Positions 23,471-29,087 of a DNA stretch of 29,087 bases are shown piece by piece. Source of the DNA: Erysipelotrichaceae bacterium (GTDB lineage Bacteria > Bacillota_I > Bacilli_A > Erysipelotrichales > Erysipelotrichaceae); assembly GCA_030533035.1 (NCBI GenBank), contig JAUNJW010000001.1, positions 1-29,087 on the forward strand. The letters run 5' to 3'. The first letter of the stretch is position 1, and the number at the start of each line of letters is the position of its first letter. Both the position numbers and the translations under genes were made by a program. The notes beneath the pieces are model-generated. The model saw only the letters and a list, made by a program, of their open reading frames with translations, had not been told where the DNA came from and made no database searches.

Positions 23471-24323
23471 CAAGATTGTGATAAACAAACAGCATGCGGT
23501 CCTTGCCGCTCATGTCACGGATGATTTCATATTCCATCCCCGGCAGCATTTCTTCCACAAGGGCGCTCATCCGGGCACGCTGGTCCCAGCCCATCTCGAA
23601 GGCCATGAACGCTTTGTCCTTCAGGACTTCGCGGCATCTTTCAAAGATTCTTCTGTAGAAATAAAGTCCGTCCGATCCGCCGAACAATGCGACGTGGGGC
23701 TCGAAATCCACCACCGATTTTTCCATCTGCTCATCGGCGGGAATATAGGGCGGATTGGAAATCAGGACGTCCAGTTTTCTGCCCTGCACGATCAGCGGCT
23801 CCAGCATATCGCCGGCGGTGAAGTCGATCTTGGCTTCATTGATCTCAGCGTTCTTTCTGGCTGTGACAAGAGCTTCTTCGGAAATGTCTGTCGCGTGCAT
23901 GACGACCTTCGGCTCTTCTTTGGCGACCGCGATGGCGATCGCGCCGGAACCGGTGCCGACATCGGCACATTCTACCTTTTCATAATCCGGGAAGAACTCA
24001 TCTATCCTGGCCAGGATCCGGGCACACAGTTCCTCGGTTTCAACCCTGGGGATCAGAACGTCGCCGTTGACGATCATCTTGTAGCCGTAGAACCAGCTGT
24101 AGCCAAGGACGTGGGCCATCGGCTCATCTTTGAGGATTCTTGCCATGCCGGCGTCAAATTCTTCTTCAAGGGCAGCCGGCATCTCCTCTTCAAAATTGGC
24201 ATAGAGGTTGTAGCGTTCCCGCTGTGAGATTTCCACCAGGTATGCCATGACTGTTTCCGGCGGTATGTCATTCTGCTCACACAGGCGCTCGTATTTTCTG
24301 ACACTGGCTGAAAACTTCGTCAC
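23451..24323 (-). CDS. prmC: Peptide chain release factor N5-glutamine methyltransferase
   Basis: A SAM-dependent enzyme of 290 residues that methylates the glutamine of the GGQ motif in release factors. After an N-terminal helical domain (1-80, with [12 protein letters not shown]) it has IPRVETEEL, the SAM motif [11 protein letters not shown] (121-131) and the catalytic NPPYIP (190-195). The start is a GTG at 24323 that overlaps the prfA stop as GTGA, with GGAGG 10 bases upstream. Enzyme and substrate genes are thus coupled, a widely conserved pairing. Confidence 0.95.
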   Translation of the reverse strand: MTKFSASVRKYERLCEQNDIPPETVMAYLVEISQRERYNLYANFEEEMPAALEEEFDAGMARILKDEPMAHVLGYSWFYGYKMIVNGDVLIPRVETEELCARILARIDEFFPDYEKVECADVGTGSGAIAIAVAKEEPKVVMHATDISEEALVTARKNAEINEAKIDFTAGDMLEPLIVQGRKLDVLISNPPYIPADEQMEKSVVDFEPHVALFGGSDGLYFYRRIFERCREVLKDKAFMAFEMGWDQRARMSALVEEMLPGMEYEIIRDMSGKDRMLFVYHNLERKDPQ

Positions 24324-25396
24324 GATCCGCTTTCCTCCAGCTTCTTCTTTTCTTCTTCCGCCAGAAGTCCTTCCACAATGCCGTCCAGCTTTCCTTCCAT
24401 GATTCTGTCCAGCTGGGTGATTGTCAGGCCGATTCTGTGGTCGGTGACACGGTTCTGGGGATAGTTGTATGTTCTGATCTTTTCAGATCTGTCCCCGGTG
24501 CCGATCTTGGCCCGGCGGATCTTGCCCTCTTCTTCCTCGCGGCGGCGGTTCAGTTCCTCGTAAACCCTGGCCCTGATCAGGCGCATCGCGGTTTCACGGT
24601 TTTCGATCTGGCTTCTGCCTTCCTGGCAGTTGACTGTAATTCCTGTCGGCAGGTGGACAATCCGTACCGCGCTGTCGGTCTTGTTGATATGCTGGCCGCC
24701 GGCGCCGGAAGCGCGGTGGGTCTCAATGGTGAGGTCCTTGGGATCGATCTCGATATCCGCTTCCTCAGCCTCGGGCTGACAGAGCACTGTCGCCGTGCTG
24801 GTATGGATTCTTCCCTGCGCCTCGGTTTTGGGAACCCGCTGGACGCGGTGGACGCCGGATTCATATTTGAGCTCGCGGTAGACATCGTTTCCCTTGATCG
24901 AGAAGATGATCTGCGAAAAGCCGCCCGCTTCGGAGACGCTGGCTTCCATCACCTGGACTTTCCAGCCTTTGGCTTCCGCGTATTTTGTATACATACGGTA
25001 GAGATCACCGGCAAAGATATTGCCTTCATCACCGCCGGCGCCGCCCCTGATTTCCATGATGACATCATGGTCGTCATCGGGATCGCGGGGAATCAGAAGA
25101 TGCTGGATGCGTTCCAGAAGCTTTTCGCGTTCGGGTTCGCATTCTTCTTTTTCCATCTTTGCCATTTCCCTGAGTTCTTCATCGTTTTCATGAAGCATCT
25201 CATCCGCCTGTTCAATTCTCTCATCGAGGCTTTTCAGCTGATGCCAGGCATCGACCGCCTGTTTGAGGGAAGCCTGTTCCTTTGAAAGACGGGTCAGTTT
25301 TGAAGGATTGCTGTAGACTTCTTCCTTCAGCATCTCACTGCTGATTTCATCATATCTGTTTTCTATTTCTGTCAGTTTTGTTCTGACTGCGTCCAT
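24320..25396 (-). CDS. prfA: Peptide chain release factor 1
   Basis: The translation terminator for UAA and UAG codons, 358 residues. Domain 2 has [14 protein letters not shown], whose P189-x-T191 is the RF1 codon-recognition tripeptide (RF2 would read SPF). The catalytic GGQ is at 233-235 in [12 protein letters not shown]. The N-terminal coiled region (about 1-100) is of normal size. GGGAGG 7 bases before the ATG at 25396 fixes the start; an upstream start at 25513 would overlap rpoD. It lies 11 bases after the rpoD stop, so rpoD, prfA and prmC form one unit. Confidence 0.97.
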   Translation of the reverse strand: MDAVRTKLTEIENRYDEISSEMLKEEVYSNPSKLTRLSKEQASLKQAVDAWHQLKSLDERIEQADEMLHENDEELREMAKMEKEECEPEREKLLERIQHLLIPRDPDDDHDVIMEIRGGAGGDEGNIFAGDLYRMYTKYAEAKGWKVQVMEASVSEAGGFSQIIFSIKGNDVYRELKYESGVHRVQRVPKTEAQGRIHTSTATVLCQPEAEEADIEIDPKDLTIETHRASGAGGQHINKTDSAVRIVHLPTGITVNCQEGRSQIENRETAMRLIRARVYEELNRRREEEEGKIRRAKIGTGDRSEKIRTYNYPQNRVTDHRIGLTITQLDRIMEGKLDGIVEGLLAEEEKKKLEESGS

Positions 25397-25407
25397 AGGC
25401 TTCCTCC

Positions 25408-26583
25408 CTATTCTCTCAGATCCCTGAATTCCTGCTTGATCTGCATACTGCGGTGCAGACGGCGCAGGGCCTTCGATTCGATCTGCCTGATTCTCTCTCT
25501 TGTGACATGGCACTCATTGCCGACTTCTTCCAGTGTCTTCGGTTTGCCGGTTCCGTCGAGACCGAACCGCATGCGGACAATCTTCTCCTCTCTTTCGGGG
25601 AGTTCTTTCAGCAGCTTGTCCACCTGGTCGCGCAGGACGGAGCTGTTGGCATAGGCGACCGGATCCACGGCCGTGGTGTCCTGGATAAAGTCCTGGAGCG
25701 TGCTGTTTTCTTCATCGCCGGCCGGGGATTCCAGAGAAACCGGATCCATGCCGATCTTCTGGATTTCCATGACTCTCTCAGGCGTCATTCCTTCCAGCTG
25801 GGCAGCGATTTCTTCCACCGTCGGTTCCCGGTTGAGCTCCTGCAGAAGTCTTCTCTGAACGCGGTTGACACGCATGATCTGCTCCGCCATATGCACCGGC
25901 AGACGGATGTCGCGCGACTGGTCGGCAATCGCCCTGACCATGGACTGCCGGATCCACCATGTGGCATAGGTGGAGAAGCGGAAGCCCTTCGTATAGTCGA
26001 ATTTCTCGACAGCGCGCATGAGGCCGATATTTCCTTCCTGGATCAGATCCTGGAGGGACAGACCGCGGTTGAGATGTTCCTTGGCCATCGAGACAACAAG
26101 GCGCAGGTTGCTGGAGATCAGGAGTTCCTTGGCTTCTTTGTCGCCTTCCGCAACCCGTTTGGCAACGTCATATTCCTGCTGGGCATTCAGCAGCGGTATA
26201 GCGCCGATTTCCCTGAGATAAACCTTGACTGAATCGCTCTGGCCTCTGCGTTTTCCTGTTTCAATATACGGATCCGGTGAATCCTGGTCAGAAAGATCAT
26301 CTTCCTCTTCTTCGTCTTCCTCAGAATCATCCCCATCATCACGCAGATCCTCTTCACTCAGTTCAGCCTCTTCCTCTTCAAGAAGTACTTCATCGGCACT
26401 GATAAAAATACCCTGCTGCTGAATCCAGTCAAAAAGCTGATCTTCCTCTTCCTCGCTCAGATGATTTTTCTCTGCTTCCTCGAGCAGTTTCTCCTGGGTG
26501 ATCTGTTCACCGTTTTTGGATTTCTCCAGAAATTCATTACAGACAGCATCCAGAGTTTTCAGTCCGCTCTGTTTGTTTTCCAT
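25408..26583 (-). CDS. rpoD: Primary sigma factor RpoD/SigA
   Basis: The housekeeping sigma factor of RNA polymerase, 391 residues. Region 1.1 (1-62) is followed by a very acidic low-complexity linker (68-102, 23 of 35 residues Asp or Glu). Then come region 1.2 ([16 protein letters not shown], from 117), region 2 with the core-binding and -10 segments ([44 protein letters not shown], to 222), region 3 (RLPVHMAEQ to about 305) and region 4.2 ([28 protein letters not shown], 351-378), which reads the -35 box. The ATG at 26583 has AAAGG 8 bases upstream. In many Bacillota rpoD follows dnaG; here it precedes prfA. It is probably driven by the TTGCCC/TAAAAT promoter just upstream. Confidence 0.97.
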   Translation of the reverse strand: MENKQSGLKTLDAVCNEFLEKSKNGEQITQEKLLEEAEKNHLSEEEEDQLFDWIQQQGIFISADEVLLEEEEAELSEEDLRDDGDDSEEDEEEEDDLSDQDSPDPYIETGKRRGQSDSVKVYLREIGAIPLLNAQQEYDVAKRVAEGDKEAKELLISSNLRLVVSMAKEHLNRGLSLQDLIQEGNIGLMRAVEKFDYTKGFRFSTYATWWIRQSMVRAIADQSRDIRLPVHMAEQIMRVNRVQRRLLQELNREPTVEEIAAQLEGMTPERVMEIQKIGMDPVSLESPAGDEENSTLQDFIQDTTAVDPVAYANSSVLRDQVDKLLKELPEREEKIVRMRFGLDGTGKPKTLEEVGNECHVTRERIRQIESKALRRLHRSMQIKQEFRDLRE

Positions 26584-26617
26584 GATAATTCCCTTTCCTG
26601 TCTATATCGATAGTTCT

Positions 26618-26645
26618 ATTTTACTACAACCGCCCTAAAGGGCAA
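26618..26645 (-). promoter_or_regulatory. Probable rpoD promoter
   Basis: On the minus strand TTGCCC (26640-26645) and TAAAAT (26618-26623) are 16 bases apart, giving a leader of about 28 bases. A second pair, TTGTAG/TATAGA, would start too close to the ATG. A small inverted repeat, GCCC-TAAA-GGGC (26632-26643), overlaps the -35 box. Confidence 0.6.
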
Positions 26646-26661
26646 ACACACTGCAAAACCG

Positions 26662-26705
26662 AAAAAAAAGGACAGAAGCTCAGCTTTGAGGGCTGCCTTC
26701 TATCC
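26662..26705 (-). terminator. Strong intrinsic terminator with no gene directly upstream
   Basis: On the minus strand GGATAGAAG pairs with CTTCTGTCC (one G-U pair) over an inner CAGC/GCTG stem, then eight T (26662-26669). It lies about 160 bases beyond the separate rpmE terminator and about 80 before the rpoD ATG. Confidence 0.85.
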
Positions 26706-26773
26706 TCCCTGGGGAGGGCTGTTTGGGGCCGGATCTGTTCCGTATTATACGGTCCGGCAGCAGTTGCATCATG
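26662..26773 (-). ncRNA. Candidate small RNA or terminated leader between rpmE and rpoD
   Basis: The 309-base gap 26584-26892 has no credible gene. On the minus strand it holds a nested hairpin (GCCGGA/TCCGGC at 26728-26758 enclosing CCGTA/TACGG at 26740-26752), a second hairpin CCTCC-CCAG-GGAGG (26704-26717), and a 9-bp terminator stem (26670-26678 with 26697-26705) followed by eight T. The second hairpin and the terminator share two bases, so they may compete. CAGCCCTC occurs twice, 26 bases apart. A TATTAT at 26780-26785 could be the -10 box, which sets the proposed 5' end; the -35 is poor. I do not recognise 6S, SRP, tmRNA, RNase P, T-box or a known riboswitch. Confidence 0.5.
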
Positions 26774-26866
26774 ATTGTGATAATAAGGTAACATTACATC
26801 AGTCACAGAACCGATACAATCAGCGCACTTTCTCCCCCTGGAACTTAATAATTTCCGTTTAGTCAC

Positions 26867-26894
26867 TAAAAAAGCTGCAATTATATCGCAGCTT
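26867..26894 (-). terminator. Intrinsic terminator after rpmE
   Basis: On the minus strand AAGCTGC (26888-26894) pairs with GCAGCTT (26872-26878) around a 9-base loop, followed by TTTT. The stem overlaps the rpmE stop codon. Confidence 0.88.
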
Positions 26895-27096
26895 ATTTAA
26901 GTCCGTATTTCTTATTGAACTTTTCGACACGACCCTGTGCCTGTGCAAATCTCTGACGGCCTGTGTAGAACGGATGGCAGTTTGAGCAGGTGTCAACCTT
27001 GATTTCCTTCAGTGTTGAACCTGTGACAAATTCGCTTCCGCAGCTTGTGCAGACTACCTTGCACTGATAATACTTCGGGTGAGTTTTCTGTTTCAT
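26893..27096 (-). CDS. rpmE: 50S ribosomal protein L31, zinc-binding form
   Basis: A 67-residue ribosomal protein of the large subunit. Four zinc cysteines are present: C16-x-x-C19 and C37-x-x-C40, so it is the Zn-containing (C+) form rather than the zinc-free paralogue. An additional C12 is present. [26 protein letters not shown] and [11 protein letters not shown] are diagnostic. The ATG at 27096 has GGGAG 7 bases upstream. It has its own strong promoter, a hairpin in its leader and its own terminator, so it is probably a single-gene unit inside the conserved murZ-rpmE-prfA order. Confidence 0.96.
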   Translation of the reverse strand: MKQKTHPKYYQCKVVCTSCGSEFVTGSTLKEIKVDTCSNCHPFYTGRQRFAQAQGRVEKFNKKYGLK

Positions 27097-27113
27097 AGTT
27101 CGTCTCCCTTCTG

Positions 27114-27139
27114 CCTTAAGCCTCTATGCGTGCTTAAAG
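27114..27139 (-). promoter_or_regulatory. Hairpin in the rpmE leader
   Basis: On the minus strand CTTTAAGC (27132-27139) pairs with GCTTAAGG (27114-27121), 8 bp with one G-U, around a 10-base loop. It ends a few bases before the ribosome site. Autoregulatory L31 leaders have been described in Bacillota; whether this is one is not shown. Confidence 0.5.
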
Positions 27140-27152
27140 AAAGTGCTTAGTA

Positions 27153-27181
27153 ATAATATCACAACGAAAATTCAGTGACAA
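27153..27181 (-). promoter_or_regulatory. rpmE promoter
   Basis: On the minus strand TTGTCA (27176-27181) and TATTAT (27153-27158) are exactly 17 bases apart, right after the murA stop. The leader would be about 50 bases. No terminator separates it from murA, so read-through may add to expression. Confidence 0.8.
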
Positions 27182-27188
27182 GAAATTT

Positions 27189-28451
27189 CTAGTCAACATT
27201 TTCACGCCAGATTTTGGCGCCGAGCGCGCTCAGTTTTCTGTCGATTTCAGAATAACCGCGGTCGATATGATATACGTTATCAATCTCAGTAACGCCTTCT
27301 GCGATCAGGCCCGCCACGATCATGGCCGCGCCGCAGCGCAGGTCAGTCGCGGAGACTTTCGTGCCATAGAGAGAAGTTGGTCCCTTGATGATGGCGCCGG
27401 CCGGAATGAGGTCGATGTCAGCACCCATTTTGCACAGTTCAATGCAGTGCTTGAAGCGTTCGATATAAATGGTTTCCGTAACCTTTCCTTCTCCGTGTGC
27501 CTGGGTCAGAAGCGCTGTCAGCGGCTGCTGCAGGTCGGTTGCGAAACCGGGGTAAGGCCTGGTGGTAACGTCCACGCTGCGCAGATTTTCATTGCGTTCG
27601 ATCACAACCTTGTCCACGCCGACTTCCATATTGACGCCCATATCCTTCAGCTTGGAAAGCAGCGCGTCGAGATGCTGGGGGATGATGTTGTTGATGACCA
27701 TTCTCTTTGCCATCGCGGCGGCAATGATAATGAATGTGCCGGCTTCGATTCTGTCCGGAATAATTTCATGGAAACAGCCGGAAAGATTCCTGACGCCGTC
27801 AATGGTGATGACGTTGGTGCCGGCGCCGCGGATTCTCGCACCCATTCTGTTGAGCAGAGTCGCGATGTCGATGATCTCGGGTTCCTTGGCGGCGTTCTCG
27901 ATGGTAGTTCTGCCTTCAGCGTAAACGGAAGCCATCATGATATTGATGGTGGCGCCTACCGACGCAATATCCAGGAAGATCTTGGCGCCTTTGAGCTTTT
28001 TGGCCTGGATCGTATAGCAGGCCTTGTCATAGGTCACCTTTGCGCCAAGCGCTTCAAACCCCTTCAGATGCAGATCGATCGGTCTGGGCCCCAGGTAGCA
28101 TCCGCCGGGCATTTTCATGCGGACATAGCCGTATTTGCCGAGCAGCGCGCCCATGAAATAATAGGACGCCCTGAGCTTGGTAACGATGTCATCATCCAGA
28201 TCAACATTTTCCATGTTGGTCGGGTCGATGATGAGATGGTCGTCCGCCACTTCGATGACTTCCACTTTCAGTATTCTGAGAATATCCGCCAGTGCCTTGA
28301 CGTCCGCGATCTGCGGAATACCGACAATCGTGACCGGACCGTTGGCAAGGACTGCCGCCGGAATCAGAGCCACTGTCGCGTTCTTCGCTCCTGATATTGT
28401 CACTTCACCTTCAAGCAGGTGACCGCCTTCGATTTTCATTACTTCATGCAT
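27189..28451 (-). CDS. murA: UDP-N-acetylglucosamine 1-carboxyvinyltransferase, MurZ (MurA2) type
   Basis: The first committed enzyme of peptidoglycan synthesis, 420 residues, adding enolpyruvate from PEP to UDP-GlcNAc. K23 in SGAKNA and the catalytic C118 in MPGGCYLGPRPIDLHLKGFEALGA are intact; C118 is also the fosfomycin target, so the protein should be sensitive. KLRASYYFMGALLG, the CYLGPRP form of the loop and the position before rpmE match the B. subtilis MurAB/MurZ paralogue better than MurAA. The ATG at 28451 has GGGAG 7 bases upstream and overlaps the HAD gene by 8 bases. A start at 28439 is possible but lacks a ribosome site. Confidence 0.96.
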   Translation of the reverse strand: MHEVMKIEGGHLLEGEVTISGAKNATVALIPAAVLANGPVTIVGIPQIADVKALADILRILKVEVIEVADDHLIIDPTNMENVDLDDDIVTKLRASYYFMGALLGKYGYVRMKMPGGCYLGPRPIDLHLKGFEALGAKVTYDKACYTIQAKKLKGAKIFLDIASVGATINIMMASVYAEGRTTIENAAKEPEIIDIATLLNRMGARIRGAGTNVITIDGVRNLSGCFHEIIPDRIEAGTFIIIAAAMAKRMVINNIIPQHLDALLSKLKDMGVNMEVGVDKVVIERNENLRSVDVTTRPYPGFATDLQQPLTALLTQAHGEGKVTETIYIERFKHCIELCKMGADIDLIPAGAIIKGPTSLYGTKVSATDLRCGAAMIVAGLIAEGVTEIDNVYHIDRGYSEIDRKLSALGAKIWRENVD

Positions 28452-29087
28452 GGGTATTCTCCCTTCTGATCCATTCTGTAAGTTCCTGGATGTCTTTGAC
28501 GATCAGGTCAGCGTGACTCTGATCCTGGTTGTAGCGCTTGTCTTCACGGGCCACCGTAAATATTCCTGCCCGCTTTCCGGCCTCGATGCCGAGGGTGCTG
28601 TCTTCATAGACAATGCAGTCCGCTTTGTCCACACCAAGCTCTGCCGCTGCCAGCTCGTAAATATCGCCGGCCGGCTTGGGGCGTTTGACATTCTCGACGG
28701 TTTCGATGAAATCGAAGAGATCGCGGATGCCCATGGCAACAAGGCTGTTTTCAATAATGTTCATGGGTGAGGCTGAACAGACGGCTGTCCGGATGCCCAT
28801 CGCCCTGATCTTTCTGAGTTCCTCATCCAGGCCGGGAAACATGATTGCTTTATAATCCAGCGGATGAAGCACATTAAAGTATTCTTCGTTGTTTCTGATG
28901 ATTATATCTCTCGGCACTTTATAATCCAGCAGCTTTTCAAGCAGATCATAGTTGCGCTCCATATCAAGACCGATGGTCTGATATACTGCCTCATCCGTAC
29001 CGGTATAGCCGAATTGGCGCAGCTGATCGATCGTGCCTTCCAGATACCAGCATTCACTGTCATACAGAATGCCGTCCATGTCAAATA
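28444..29087 (-). CDS. HAD-IA family phosphatase / beta-phosphoglucomutase-like (partial, N-terminus beyond right edge)
   Basis: The frame is open to the window edge, and its first residues read FDMDGILYDSE, the HAD motif I, so only a few N-terminal residues are missing. The motif II serine is in TAVCSASP, the motif III lysine in ENVKRPKPAGDIY, and motif IV is VYEDSTLGIEAGKRAG. A small helical cap lies near residues 18-85. About 214 residues are visible, the normal size. Such enzymes dephosphorylate sugar phosphates or act as phosphoglucomutases; the substrate is unknown. The stop overlaps the murA start by 8 bases, so the pair is probably cotranscribed. Confidence 0.87.
   Translation of the reverse strand, partial: FDMDGILYDSECWYLEGTIDQLRQFGYTGTDEAVYQTIGLDMERNYDLLEKLLDYKVPRDIIIRNNEEYFNVLHPLDYKAIMFPGLDEELRKIRAMGIRTAVCSASPMNIIENSLVAMGIRDLFDFIETVENVKRPKPAGDIYELAAAELGVDKADCIVYEDSTLGIEAGKRAGIFTVAREDKRYNQDQSHADLIVKDIQELTEWIRRENTHA

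Noticed and set aside
23349..24227. Plus-strand reading frame (292 residues) opposite prmC and into the srtB leader
   Set aside because: It crosses the prmC terminator and the srtB promoter and mirrors conserved prmC codons.
26624..26866. 80-residue minus-strand reading frame between rpmE and rpoD
   Set aside because: It begins at a GTG without a ribosome site right after the rpmE terminator, runs through the strong U8 terminator into the rpoD promoter, and shows no domain-like pattern.
26662..26892. Known structured RNA (6S, SRP, tmRNA, RNase P, T-box, common riboswitches)
   Set aside because: I see none of their signature sequences, such as the T-box antiterminator motif or the SRP apical loop, and no pairing of the two ends as in 6S RNA.
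27267..28394. Long plus-strand reading frame (375 residues) opposite murA
   Set aside because: It lies wholly antisense to an intact murA and is low in recognisable motifs.
1..29087. Mobile elements, prophage, CRISPR or integration scars
   Set aside because: No transposase, integrase, regular repeat-spacer pattern, tRNA target or flanking direct repeat was seen on either strand.

Overview
The window is a dense stretch of core bacterial chromosome. Almost every gene lies on the minus strand, so the main reading direction is right to left. The proteins, the strong Shine-Dalgarno sequences (GGAGG/AAGGAG), the many intrinsic terminators and the gene order point to a Bacillota (Firmicutes) genome of roughly 50% G+C. 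The order murZ-type murA - rpmE - prfA - prmC - tsaC - glyA - upp, and separately tilS - hpt - ftsH - hslO, matches long-conserved Bacillus-like clusters. Small domain sizes and rpoD lying inside the rpmE-prfA cluster suggest an Erysipelotrichia-like gut lineage, but that placement is inference. No transposon, prophage, CRISPR array, tRNA or rRNA is visible.

Left edge (1-2600): a trehalose PTS permease (EIIBC, running off the left edge) is divergent from treR. Three near-identical operators, ACTTGTTTAAACAWRT, sit over and around a consensus promoter. An SseB-like gene follows treR. From 2689 to 5490 an acyltransferase-3 membrane protein converges on a patatin phospholipase / HSL esterase pair, and one hairpin covers both stop codons.

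Middle (5521-16606): four probable transcription units on the minus strand. (a) A four-helix membrane protein, a family 2 glycoside hydrolase, hslO, dusB and a YitT-family gene. (b) A MazF/PemK-like protein, tilS, hpt and ftsH. (c) upp, a DUF1146 gene and a GtrB-like glycosyltransferase. Unit (b) begins behind a terminator-like hairpin whose stem contains the ribosome binding site of the MazF-like gene.

Right half (16675-29087): one plus-strand GT-B-like glycosyltransferase, then minus-strand units: a Cof-type phosphatase alone; srtB, nagZ-like lipoprotein, tsaC and glyA; rpoD, prfA and prmC; rpmE alone; and a HAD phosphatase (cut by the right edge) with murA. The 309-base gap between rpmE and rpoD holds no credible gene but has two nested hairpins and a strong intrinsic terminator, so it probably encodes a small RNA or a terminated leader.

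Functional themes are translation and tRNA modification (rpmE, prfA, prmC, tsaC, tilS, dusB), transcription (rpoD), nucleotide salvage (hpt, upp), protein quality control (ftsH, hslO), the cell envelope (murA, srtB, nagZ, glycosyltransferases, acyltransferase) and sugar use (treP/treR, GH2). I found no clear new multi-gene system. The best leads are the terminated non-coding segment upstream of rpoD, the orphan MazF-like gene with its hairpin-embedded RBS, and the triple operator of the trehalose locus.
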